From Scenedesmus sp. ARA3 (lineage: Eukaryota; Chlorophyta; Chlorophyceae; Sphaeropleales; Scenedesmaceae): DNA of 64,000 bases. A program made the translations under genes and the position numbers. The notes beneath the pieces are model-generated. The model did not search any database. It saw nothing but the letters and a program-made list of their open reading frames with translations, and had not been told where the DNA came from. Location: NCBI GenBank assembly GCA_004335835.1, contig RWJK01001346.1, forward strand, positions 1 to 64,000. The letters run 5' to 3'. Shown here piece after piece: positions 1-15,731 of the stretch; positions within the stretch are counted from its first letter, which is position 1, and the number at the start of each line of letters is the position of its first letter.

Positions 1-270
1 GCCAGGCCCAGGCTGCCTGCCGCCTTGGTCATGCCTCCCACCATCATGGTGCCGACCTCCGCCTGCAGCGCCAGCGTGGTGGCGGCTGCGCCCGCAAAGT
101 TGATGAGCAGGTGCTCGTTGAAGGCCTTGAGCTGCGTCCAGCCCTGCAGGATGTCCAGGCCCTCGCCCTTGACCTTGACCAGGTAGGTGTAGGAGAGGTA
201 CGCGCTGTAGCCGGACAGCAGCACACCCACCATCAGCAGCGCGGTGGTGGGGTGGATGCTGGCGCCCTGC

Positions 271-302
<32 letters not shown>

Positions 303-1290
303 GGATATTGTAAGCAGCGTTTGATGTAGCAAAGTTGGGGGCCACAAGAGGCTTGCATAATGGTGGTGCGCCAGCGAGGGCGAAGGGCGCACGTTGCTGT
401 CCCGACTGCGCCCTAGTGCTGGTACTACGTCATGCAGAGTGACGGAATACAGGTGAGACAGGTGGCAATCGATCTCGTTGCAATATAAACGCTGAAACCA
501 AGTACATGTGTAAGCAGCGTGTCACACCTTTGCCATTGCAGCGTGGCTGGTGGTGAATGCGATGGCCCATGACACGCCAGTGAGCGCCAGCTGAGCCAGG
601 AAGTTCCAGGTCAGCGTCTTCTTGATGTCAATGTCCAGCATGGCCATGTCAGGCACCTTGAGGTTCTTGACTGCATCGGCTGCTGCGCTGGCAGCAGCAG
701 ATGCTGCGTCCTTGGCGGCACTGGCAGCATCCTTGGCAGCTGAGGCAGCCTGGTTGGCAGCCTTCTGGAAGTTCTCGCTGCTGGCAGCAGAGCAGACCAC
801 CTGCAGCACGTGACAAGAGGACGACGACTTATAACAGAATGATGGTTGGTTATGCACGCATCGCTGAATTACTTGCTCTCCCCCCTGCCAGCTGGCAGAC
901 CAAGTTCAAGTAGCAGGGCAGTTTGTTGTTTGGCGCCACATTTCCTGGTGCTGCATGCAGGCAGCAAGCGTAACTATAGCAAATACTGTAGAAAAGGTCT
1001 ATCAAAGTATGCAGCAGAGCAATGGCTGCTGTGTACGGGCGAGGTAGCGAGTGTTTCCCCGGCGTGTTCCGATACGGCCGTGAGCAGGCCCCAACTCCGT
1101 CAAGTTACACCATGGAATGAGTTTGAGTGTTGTAAACATGCATGCAACGCTGAGTAACCCGTAAAGCCTTGATCTAGACATCACTCACCTGGCGCTGCTG
1201 TCCGAGTGCTACCTTAGGGAACGCCTTCGCAAAAGCAGCGCTCCTTGAAGACGCTGCAGACGCAACAACTGAACGCTTTGCGAGGAGCAT
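1..1290 (-). CDS. TIC21/DUF3611-like plastid membrane protein (3' part beyond window)
   Basis: Three exons are visible, 1189-1290, 528-800 and 1-266 (running off the left edge). All junctions are phase 0 with GTGAGT and GTGTGA donors and CTGCAG/GCGCAG acceptors. The first 34 residues are basic and Ala/Ser-rich without acidic residues. Exon 2 opens with VVCSAA, a typical algal transit-peptide cleavage context, followed by a repetitive Ala/Lys amphipathic stretch and then a hydrophobic segment (FLAQLALTGVSWAIAF). Exon 3 carries two or more further hydrophobic segments, with LQAEVGTMMVGG in the place of the LQATVG motif of the TIC21/DUF3611 family. That family lies in the chloroplast inner envelope and has been linked to protein import and iron transport. 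The topology and the LQ-x-x-VG match support the call, but overall identity is modest; another small plastid membrane family is possible. The start is the only ATG giving a transit peptide in phase. Confidence 0.5.
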
Positions 1291-2953
1291 CTTGCTGGTC
1301 TGTGTTGCACAGGCGTTGTTGCCAACGACAGTTGAGCAGTGAGCGCAAGTTGGCTGTCGAAAGGCTTACAACTTGTAAAGATCGCTGCTAGCAGCAGCGT
1401 CAGACGGACCTCTGTAAGTAGCGTAGACGTTCGCCTTGATGACGGGTGACTGTACCCACACACATCTAACACACACGCTCTGCGACGACATAATGCAGGC
1501 TTCATGTTTGATTTTGCACATGTTTGGTGTCTGTTATTCGTTTTGGTTCTTGGGTGTGGGAGCGGTACTAACGGGGTGTAAGCACACCACATGCCCCAGC
1601 TTTGCTGCAAAGATGGCAGCCCGGACACACAAGCACGGACCCACCACAAAATAGGTCCACTCTGGATTCGATAGCCTCTGCGTTGTTGCATTGTGCTTTC
1701 TGACCGACATGCCTTGAGCTACAGCCATCTGCCGCAGTCCAATGTTGCAGTCCTGGTAGAGCTGCTAGCACTTACCGCTGGCCAGGAATGGGTCATCACG
1801 GCATGGTTTGGACTTGCAGCCGGTAAAACCGCTACATATTTATGCTATGCTGTTCAACCACCTTGACCAGCACGTATCAGACCATCCCGGGACTACCGGT
1901 AGGAATGGGCACCCACTGCTGGCCAGGGGTCGTGCGTTGGCGTTGTGGTAGTGACATGCATGCTTTTGGTTGTCAACATGACAGCAGGCAGCTGGAGGCG
2001 CCATCCATGTATGCTGTCGAACAATGCTGCTCTGGCACAACTCGTTGGCCAAACAGGCCAGCCTGACCATCAAATGAACAGCTGTTATCAATGCAGGCTT
2101 GCCTGTGGTGTGTCAGCACTAGCAGGCCTCAGCTGCATGGCTGATTTTAAATGATGTCCCTGTGAGGTTGCTGGATCCGGTTGCTCAATGAGCCTTTCTG
2201 GCTGTGTTCGACACAGCCGTGAAGTTCACGTTGCGTAAACGCAACAAGCGTTAGGGATCAAGCTGGCCCACCGGGTGGGGTCGACGCTGTGAAGGCGCAC
2301 AAACCTGATGGTGTGCAGCAGGTATGCAGTTGTCTGGCGTGCACACTAGCCAGTGCACCCAAGCCCTGGGGGCGCCCTGTCACTGCCAACCTGATGCCAC
2401 TTTCTATGCAACATGCTCCAAGCTGGACATGTTCAAAGAGCAGACACCTGGGAATATGCCAGTTGAAATTATGGTGCTGCATGTTGCTTGCAGCGTCACG
2501 CACCGTGATCGTGGCACATCTGCTGCCTACCAATGCGTATGCTGCTGGTCACTGATCATGAGGTGACCTGCAGACCATTGGACGGCTTGGAAGTATGCGC
2601 TGCACACAGCAACACATGTGTTGTGCGCTGGTGCTTGGTATTCCCAGTATGGCTGCGACATAGTGGTCACCTGGTGTAATTTTAGTCCTGAAACAGCATG
2701 TGTCACAACATGTAACACGTCATGCATACAACCTACACCTCACACCCCATACAGCGAGTCAGTCGTTGATCGCTGTACGTCTGCTACATCACCGCAGACA
2801 ATAACCCGCCTCACAAACTCGTGGTGATCGCAAGAGGATAGGCACGTGCTCTACAGTCCCTCTTGCAGTCCATCACCATCACCTGCTGTGCAGTACCTCT
2901 ACCAGTTGCCTTTGGGGCCCCATAGCGGCCTGAGTGGGGCCCACTGCAGCACC
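1291..2953. other. Intergenic, divergent upstream region
   Basis: This lies between the minus-strand TIC21-like start and the plus-strand NAP start. I see no reading frame with family resemblance or plausible splice structure, and no clear repeat. It must hold both 5' regions. Confidence 0.5.
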
Positions 2954-4152
2954 ATGGCGTCCGTGCTGAGCAACGTCATTGAGATCGAGGTATTTGCTGT
3001 TATGCAGCATAAGGCGGGGAGCGGTAGTTGTACCTTGGTCGGACCGAGCTCAAACGACCCGCTCTTTCCCTGGTCTCCCTGCAGAGCCAAGTGGCTGAGC
3101 AGCTTGCAAGTCTTGAGAAACAGTATTCAAGCTCTCAAAAAGAGCATCTGCAGGCCCGTGACAAGCTGTTTAAAAGAAGGTGGGACACGCACCTGCCGCA
3201 GCAAGCAGCAGCAGTTGAAACTCAGCCAACCCGCCGGGCAGCAGATTGTCAGTGCACAACCTGTCTCACAAGCTTATCTAATGTGCGATGGAGCGTATTA
3301 TTGTGCATGCATGCGCTGGCTGCTGTCAGTTCACACAGCTGCTGCCAATGGTGCTGCTTTGGTGCGCTGCTTTGCCTGGTCTCAGGCAAGAGCTTGTGTC
3401 TGGCAAGGCCACGCCAACCTCAGAGGAGCTTGCAGGATACGTGCCAGCCGGTGATGGCAGCCACGGAGCAGCAGCGTCAGCCAAGGCTGGCGTGCCATAC
3501 TTCTGGCTCAACGCGCTGTGCAACCAGGACACTCTCGCAGAGGAAATCAGCAGCAGGGACAGGCAGGCGCTGGCGTACTGCACCAGTGTGAAGGCTGTGT
3601 ACCCAGCAGGTGAAAAACATTACGCAGCCCTGCAGTCCCAATCTGCTGCAGTCCAGTAATGCCTGGATGCGGAGAACAGACATGCCTACCACGCATGAGT
3701 AGCTAGTGCCGTGCCTGCGCTGCCCATAGCACTGGCGCAACAGGGCTGGTGCTGTGCTGCTGCTGCGCTTTGCTGCCGCTGCTGCTGCTGCTGCTGCTGC
3801 AGCTGAAGGGCCGCCCACTATCGAGATGAGCTTTTCCTCCAACCCCTTCTTCAGCAGCAACACGCTGCGGCGCTGCCTTGGGGATGCAGAGAGCGGCGCG
3901 AAAGCAGTCACGACAGACATCCAGTGGAAGGACAGCAGCCACAACCTCACCATCAAGGTGTGTGCCTGCGGCGGTTTGTGTTGCATTTCTTTGTGTTTTC
4001 TCAGCGTGTTTGTTTTCTGGACCGTGCATGTATGCGGTTGAAATTGCAGCAGAGCTAATGGCAGCAACGGCTGGTCTGAAGCAGTGCATAGGGCTTCCAT
4101 ATTTTGAAGTAGTGCACAAAGGATGCCTTGGCGCCTGCAGGGCAGCCCTGTT

Positions 4153-4194
<42 letters not shown>

Positions 4195-5363
4195 GGGTTT
4201 TGAGCACTGCGCAGGCACAGGGTGGCCAGGCTGTTTTGTTCTCGTACCCGGCAGCCTCTACTGCCAAGCAGTACATGGAAACCAACCAGTTACAGTGCTT
4301 CTGCTTGCTTGCAGGAAGTGCGCAAGGGAGGCGGCAAAGGCAAGAAGGGCGGAAAAGGCAAAGGCGGCAGCGATGCAGCAGCCAGCAGCAGCAGCAGCGT
4401 GCGGCTGAAGCCTTGCCCCAGCTTCTTCCGATTTTTCCTGCCTGACAGCAGCAGCAGGGGCGGCAAGGTGCCACAGCACCTGCATGACCCTACAGCGCTG
4501 CAGGATGAGGAGGAGGAGGAGGAGGAGGTGAGGCAGGACTGGGGCTGAGCTGCCAACACAGCACTGTATGCAGCTGCTGCAGGCCACTGGTGTGGTGCTC
4601 TGATGCTGTGGTGCCGCTGCAGCAGCGTGTTGTGGTGCTGGCTGGCAGGGTGTGCTATGTGTTCACCAGGGTATGCTTGCGCTATGCTGTGGGGGCATGG
4701 TGGGCAGCTGCTTCCAGCACGTCCTCTGCACAGGCTTGCTGCCAAGGTTCTGTTGACGAGGTTGTCGCAGGAGTAGGGAGCTTGACAGGCATGCCTGGCA
4801 GATCCGTACAGAGGAACAAACACTGCCATATGTTGCCTGGGAGTTACACCGTGCTTTGACCGCACTCATCGTATGTGCTGCTACCTGGTTGCAGGATGAG
4901 GCGGAAGCTGAGGGTGGCGCCAAGTCAGCCAAGGCTGACCGTGACGAGCTGCTGATGGCGCTGCTGACGGAGCAGGTGCTGCCGCGCGCAGCTGAGCTGT
5001 ACCTGGCAGGGCCGCTGCAGGTGGGCGCTGCAGCACTGGATTTATGTGACCAACAATTTCAACAATGTAACAATGTTAAGTGTCAAAGGAGTGACCTGGC
5101 AGGGCCGCTGCAGGTGGGCGCTGCAGCGCTACGCTGGTGGTGGTGTGCTAGTGCTAGTGCTAGTGGTGGGGGCTGCAGCGCTGCTCTGGCTGGTGATGCT
5201 TTACTCAATGCCACCTGCCATGCATGTTCTTACTTGTTACAACCCTGCCAACCAATGCACGCAACGAGCTGCGGCACCCTGTGGGATTAGGCCAGCGATG
5301 CAGCCTTCGTCTTGTCTGCCATTCAATTGGTCTCGGTGATTCATCGCGTTGACAATCCCTCTG

Positions 5364-5401
<38 letters not shown>

Positions 5402-7722
5402 ATCGCTCCCCCCGCGCTGCCGCAGACGCTGTCAGATGAGGAGGAGGGCGACTTTCAGGTGGTGCATGCTGGAGCAGGCAGCCCCGCAGACCTGCCTGGG
5501 CCAGTGCAGGGCCTGCTGGCAGCGCTGCGGCACAACCAGGCGGCGCTGGATGCGCTGGCAGCGCAGCGGCAGCAGCAGCGGGACGGCGTGAATGCGCAGG
5601 AAGATAAGCTGCGGCTGGAGCTGGCTGGCAAGCGCAGGTGGGTGGCTGTGTGATGCATGCCGGCGGTTGAGACTTCAGCATGCCATGGTCCAATACAGTA
5701 AAACCTCGAAGTAACGACACCACTGGGGACGGCCTAAAATGTCGTTACTATGTGTTTGTCGTTACTTCGAGACAGTTTTGCGGCACTTTGGGCACTTTGG
5801 GGACAGCCTGACGTGTCGTTACTATGCGAAAGTTGTTACTTCAAGTGTCGTTACTTCAAGGTTTCACTGTACGACAAGAATTGCATCATCAATTTCAGTG
5901 TATTGCTTGTTGTGTGGATGCGAGGAAAGGAATGTGTTCTGGAACCTTCGGCTGATACTGAACAACTGGTGCCGTCGATACTATTGCTGCGTCAATACTA
6001 TTTCCTCGCCATGCGTGTCTGGCGGCCTGCTGCTGCTTGCAGGGAGCTGCTGGTGCCGGCCGGCAGCAGCAGCACCAGCGTGCCGCGCTTCTGGCTGCGC
6101 GTGCTGCGCAGCGCTGACGCAGCAGCGCTGGCCATCAGCAGCCGGGATGCTGCTGCGCTGGCTAGCCTGGCTGATGTGCGTTTCAGCCTCAGCAGCAGCA
6201 GCAGCGCAGCGGAAATTGTTGCAAGCAGGGAGCTGCTTGGCAAGCGTGAGTTGGCACAGCTTGGCGCTGCAGTTGCTGCGCCTTCTGTGTGCATGTTGCC
6301 TGCACGTATGCATTCATGCAGCAGTGTATGCTAGCAATGCTTGCTGCTGGGAGCACGTTCTGCATCTGCCTGCACACTGCCAAACTCCAAATGTTGGAAT
6401 CACAACACTCATGCATTTGTCTGACGTCATCTGGCGTTCATGCGCAACGTTTTTTGTGTCATGTTCCCGGTTGTGCTTGTGCAGTGGAGCTGGAGTTCCT
6501 GCCCAACCCCCACCTGGCAGCCAGCTGCAGCAGGCTGGTGAAGGAGTACACCTTTGAGGTGAGCATCACCAGGCTGCAATGTCGCCTAGGCGTGTTAATG
6601 CTATGCAGCAAGCCTGGAGTCTGCTTACTGTTATACACAGCTGGCAGGCGAGGTGCCATGTTGCATGCTGCCCACTGCCTTGCACCGTGGGAGGGCGCCT
6701 CACGCTGAGCAGCACACACAGCAGCAAGCCTCCGTCGAGTGTACCGCTGCATGTCCTTGCCAGCTGTCAAACAACAGCTGTCTAGCAAACCTTTCTGCTT
6801 GCAGCTGCAATGCTGCTGCTGACCGCACTGCTGCTGCCTCCGCAGGTGGCGCCTGGCGGCGAGCCTTACCTGCTGCACAGCAAGGTTGCTGCAGCGCCGG
6901 CCTGGGCCAGCGCGGCGCTGGACCCCACACACAAGCCGGGCAGGGACGGCAAGCAGCGGCCAGCCAGCAGCTTCTTCCAGCTCTTCAGGCAAGGGGGCGG
7001 CAAGTACGCGTTCAACCTGGCGGGAGACGACAAGGAGGTGCAGGTGCGTGGGGCAAGCAGTGGCAGCTGCCGTGTTGTATGGGCAGCATCTGGTGATGTA
7101 GAGTTGGATGAGGTAGCGTTGAGGGTGTGCTGCAATGAGGCAGGCTGTGTGTTGCGGCGCGGTTAGTAGCGCATCAAGTGAGCGATACGCCTGCCAGTGT
7201 CTGGTGTGTCGGCTGTCTTGCCAGGCTTGCGCCTCCCCCTGCCATCCGTGTGTGCGTGTGAGACCTTCAGCATCAGCTGCTGCCTGCGCTGTGAACCCAC
7301 AACTGTGTCACTGACATTGGATCTTTCAATCAACCTGTCACTTGCGCTGCCAGGCTGAGGCCAATGAGCTGGAGGTGGAGCTGCTGATGGAGCTGCACGG
7401 CAGGCTGCTGCTGCGCGCCGGCTCCGCCTACAGCGAAGCAGCGGCGCAGGGCTGGGCAGACGACGACAGCGAGGCGGGCGACAAAGCAGCGTGGCAGGCA
7501 GCGGGCGCGGCAGAGTCTGAAGAGGAGGAGGAGGAGGGAGAGGGCAGTGATGATGAGGGGGAGGCGGCTCACCGCGCTGCTGCGCGCAGGGCCAAGGCCA
7601 AAGACAAGGGAGGCTTCAAGCTGACAAAGGCGAGCGTGCTGATTGGCTTTGTGGTGCTGATGCTGCTGGCTGAGCTGTTTGTGTTCCTGGACATGGCCGG
7701 CCTGTTCAAGTCGAAGCGGTGA
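2954..7722 (+). CDS. Tandem double NAP-domain histone chaperone-like protein with C-terminal membrane anchor
   Basis: The exons are 2954-2989, 3085-3179, 3386-3609, 3803-3957, 4315-4527, 4895-5020, 5426-5637, 6043-6245, 6485-6558, 6846-7043 and 7354-7722. Every junction is in phase, giving about 634 residues. Residues 1-283 are a NAP/SET domain: an N-terminal coiled coil ending in KLFKRRQELV, then VPYFWLNAL, an SNPFF strand, SFFRFF and an acidic tail, ending PRAAELYL. Residues 284-634 repeat the order: coiled coil ending in GKRRELLV, VPRFWLRVL, LEFLPNPH, SSFFQLF and an acidic stretch. They finish with a hydrophobic segment at about 603-626 (SVLIGFVVLMLLAELFVF) and a basic tail, as in tail-anchored proteins. 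Known NAP proteins bind histones H2A-H2B. The phase-2 intron after KRR occurs in both halves, which points to duplication. No in-frame ATG precedes the second half, so one fused gene is favoured; two genes remain possible. Confidence 0.7.
5094..5127 (+). repeat. 34-nt echo of the exon 6 donor region of the NAP gene
   Basis: This is an exact copy of 5001-5034, which holds the last 20 nt of exon 6 and the first 14 nt of the intron, placed 93 nt downstream. It duplicates the CTGCAG/GTGGGC donor. Directly after it (5127-5339) lies an open frame coding a hydrophobic stretch. Confidence 0.85.
5694..5871. mobile_element. MITE with about 27-bp terminal inverted repeats and TA target duplication
   Basis: The element proper is 5696-5869 (174 bp), inside NAP intron 5638-6042. 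Its ends begin CAGTAAAACCTCGAAG and, read on the other strand, CAGTGAAACCTTGAAG. Both arms continue through AACGACAC, and a TA dinucleotide flanks each end. An inner copy of the arm at about 5755-5770 (TCGTTACTTCGAG) is perfectly complementary to the left arm, so alternative folds exist. CAGT ends, a TA duplication and no coding capacity fit a non-autonomous Tc1/mariner, pogo/Tigger-like element. Superfamily assignment is inference from the ends only. Confidence 0.85.
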
Positions 7723-8887
7723 GGGTGCTGGGGGAATGATGTCGACAGCTTGGCATGCGCGTGCGGCTGTGGTGTATGCCTGAGGTGTTGGTGTGAATGT
7801 GCGTCCTAAGTTTGTGCTCTTTTTCAGTGTCGAGCTTATGTGTGTGTACACATGCAAGCTGCTGGTTGTAGCGCTGCCAGCTTCACATCATTGTGAGCCT
7901 GGCGTGGAGCTGTGTGCGTGCTGAATCTCGTGTGCTGGCATACACCTAGTGCCTGTGTGCAGCGCGTGAAGACTCCCGTCATGCAGCATGCACTTGAGCC
8001 TGCGCACAGCCGCCAAGTTTTGTGGTCGTGCATGTGTTCCATTGCCAAGGCTGCCAGTGGCCCAGAGTCGATGCTGCAGCCAGCTGGTAGTTCTGTGGCA
8101 CGCACAGATCACACGTACTAATAGCTATAGTGTGTGGAGCTACGGCAGTGGCGGCAGCGTCAGTGCGATCTGGGCTGGCAAAGCATGTGTGATGTGTGCT
8201 GTTGTGGTGTTGCACCTTGTCCGCACTCAACCATGTTCTGCAACAGAGGGTTTAGACGCTTAGTATGGACAGCTGAACCCACCTCTGGCAGTGCTGCTTT
8301 GCACCGTGCACGAGCTTTTACTTTGTCGGTCGCAGCAACTAGTGCATTCTGTGTGGCTTTTGTTATGACCAGCAGGTGGCAATGCATTGCAGTCAAATTG
8401 CAATGCACATCAACCATTCGCTGGTGTCACGTAGGCTTCCACTACCGCATGTGAGTACTGCAATGACTGCAATGTGCTTGTTGCACCTGTTGAGTTACAT
8501 ATAGTTGCGAGCTTGGTGTACGCTTTGCAGTTCTCGCTCACACCAGCTGGCACTGCGTCTCATGCATCAGGCTGCTAATCAGCAGGACTGACCTGTACTG
8601 TGTTGCGCGGCAGCCGGCACATGGTGGGCGTGACCTGTGATATGAAACCTCGTTCTAGCTCAATGTCAAATTTGTGTCCATCACGGCTGCAGCTGCCTGC
8701 AACAACGATCAGGCGCAAACAGGAACTGAGGGCTTTGAGTGACGCACGAGGGGAGTTTCAAGTGGCACAGGGGACGTTATGGCTGCTTTAATTGCTACTT
8801 GCAAGATCATACATAGCGTGCAATGAGTGTCGTCGTCCACGCACAACAACCAACCGATGTAAACTGCTGCCCGCCTACTGAAAGAGC
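7723..8887. other. Intergenic between NAP and NADH pyrophosphatase genes
   Basis: This must hold the 3' region of the NAP gene and the promoter of the next gene. I see no convincing coding exon. Confidence 0.5.
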
Positions 8888-13017
<4,130 letters not shown>

Positions 13018-15202
13018 CCGGCGCTGCGCTGCTGCAGTGTGTCTTGTGACGCGTTCACTGCATGTGAGATGAGTGCTGGTGGGTAGCTTCAGGTTCAAGC
13101 AGCTTAGGTGCTGACAATGCAGTGTACTCATGCTGCAACAGTGTGTTTGCAGTTGAATGGATTGAATGCATTGTGTGTATCATTGGATGAGCAAGGGCAG
13201 GACAGTCGCTCAGCCAGCCTGTGCCGTTGTGCAAGTTGAGCGAAGCCCAGGCAGCATGTCTGCATAAGATCAAGATTCTTAGCTTGTTGGTTGCTGAGCA
13301 TTGGGTTCACTGATACTGTGGCTCTGCCCGCTAAGCTTGTTGACAGCGTTTGTGTCTGTGTGAGTCCGTCCACCCATCGGATGGTGACTATGACTCTAGT
13401 AGCAGTGTTGGCTGTTGCTCAAGCAACTAGGCAGACTTGACTTGGAGTTGGACTAGGTTCAGGCGGAGCGTGACTTTGCTCTCTGCAGCGCTGCCACAAT
13501 CAAGCTGGCTGTGCTGCACCCTTGTGCACTGCTGCTTCTATCAATGCAGTGGCGTGTTGTCCTGTGCAAGGCTGGCCCACCAGTGCATGTGTTTGTTTAG
13601 CATTGTCGAGAGTGACGAACACTGCACACTGCACCAGCTACAAGCAGCACACAGGCGCATGGTCGATAAGGCAGATCTTGTGTGATGCAGCTGTTCTAGC
13701 TGGGACTAGATGAACTGCTTGTTGGTTTGTACACTAGTGCAGAGAAGCTGCTTGGCATATTGCCGGCTGCACGTGTTGTCTGCCGGAATAGTGGGTGCGC
13801 AACGGAAGCCAAAGGTGGGCGTCGGTTAAGTTTGAGCTGGAAGTGATGCTGAGCAGTACTTTTGCATGCATCAAGGCTTGCGCGTGGGCTATGCCATGCG
13901 CTGCTGCAGCCATACGCATGCATGCTGTGTGCTGCATTGTGATGCATGCTTGCCTGCTGAGGGCTCTGCAGCAGCATGCTTTGCGCACTGCATGCATTGC
14001 TATTGTGGCTGTTGGTGGCTGTTGGTGTGTCTGCAGCAGTGCTCAGCATGGCACAGCAATGCTTGAAACTGGTATCTGGTGGCGCTGGCATGAGGGGCAT
14101 ATGCACGGCGCATTTGCATGTTTGTGATTCAGCGACGCACATGCATGCTGGTTGTTGTGGCATCAAGCCGCATGATGCTCAACAGTCGGCATGCTGGTGT
14201 GAGCCCTGCAGGAAAGCATGCCACTCTCCCGGCATTATGGCGCCATGCCAGTGCCATCTGTCGTGCATGCCATCCCACAGCGCCTGCATGGTCGGAGAAA
14301 AGTTGTGGGCTGCAGTGCACGTGTGACAGTGCCACAGCAGAGCCGCCCTGCTGCTGTACTTGACTGTTGCGCTGCCATTATACTATCAGCTGAGCCACTC
14401 GCGCAGCGTGGTTTAACAATTAGCAGTGCACTGCTGATGCAAGCGGAGCTGATGCAAGTGCTGCTCTGCTGCACCAGCTGCTTGCATGCAAAGCACATTG
14501 CTCCCCGCTTACCGGTATGCTTGACAACTTTTGTAAGTGTCGGCTGATATTTGGTTTTCTTGCTTTGCACGACGGGACCATCCGATGGTCCCGCTCGAAC
14601 ACGCACGATGATCGTGCGTGTTCGAGATAGGACGAGACTGCTTCGGTTATGAGGGTTACTAGCGCTCGGCCCCGATGTGCTGCAGCATGCTGCCGCTACA
14701 CTTCAGCATTTAATTTTGTGAAGTGAACGTTTTCCATGTTGAGTATGCAAACACCCGCACATATCGTGGCCGAGAATGTTCGTCTGCACAGCTGAACTTC
14801 TCAATCACAGTGAGCTGAATCGCGTGGCGAGTTTCAGGGTGAACACTCATACGGCATCAGCAGCTGAAGCAGCTGCCGCTGTTTAGCTGTTCGATTTTTT
14901 TCCAGGGCGACATTCGTTGCTTGTAAACTATTGATTAGATGGTACCATACGTCACACCCTCGTCACAGTGACAGAAGCTGCGGCGTACCTTTTGTGCACA
15001 GCCTGTTGGAACGGCTGATGACGTGAAGTATGGCTGTTGGATGAACCATTAACTATAATTTGACTCAAAAAGCCGTCAAGGCGGGCCAGCGCATTCAGCA
15101 GCAACACTCCTGGTGTATCAGCCCTCGTGTTCGCTGGATCAAAGGCTATAGTAAACAGATATCAAGCAAGATAGGACGCGTAGTTCAGCAGCAGCTGCGG
15201 CC
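13018..15202. other. Intergenic, GCATGC-rich
   Basis: No exon structure is recognised. The part 13860-14330 is unusually rich in GCATGC words. Two adjacent perfect hairpins lie at 14574-14626 (separate entry). Confidence 0.5.
14574..14626. repeat. Pair of adjacent perfect inverted repeats
   Basis: Arms 14574-14582 and 14584-14592 (GGGACCATC) have a 1-nt centre. One base later, arms 14594-14609 and 14611-14626 (CTCGAACACGCACGAT) also have a 1-nt centre. Both are exact. They lie about 570 bp upstream of the next plus-strand gene and have no T-tract. Confidence 0.9.
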
Positions 15203-15691
15203 ATGCAGCATAAAGCAGACTTGCTGTCTGTTGATGCTGGCCAGGGCCTCACCCCGTCTACAGGTAACACGGCAATATCAAAGATTTGTGATCAACTTGA
15301 ACAGATTGCAAACGCGACTGTGACAGCATCCATATGGTGGTGTGAACAGTTCGCGAGCCTGTGTTCTGCTGCCCCAACAAGCAGCTCTGTCGCTCGGCCT
15401 ACCTATTTCTAATATATAAATGATGCGCTCCACTAGCCGAAAGCTCTTCCGAGTGTGGATAATCAATGCATGAAGTCCTCTGTCGTGACCACAGCCCACA
15501 CCGCTGTCTTTTGCAGGTGTTGAGCCAGCTCGGCCTCAATCGTCTCTCCCTGCTGCCAGCAGCGGGCCTCTCGTGTACAGGCGCCGTGGCATTCCACTGC
15601 TGAAGGCCGTGCAGAAAAGGACCTGGCGGGGCCGCAAGCACCACCACCAGGGCTTTACACAGCTGCTTGGACACGACCAACACCAGCAGCA

Positions 15692-15731
<40 letters not shown>

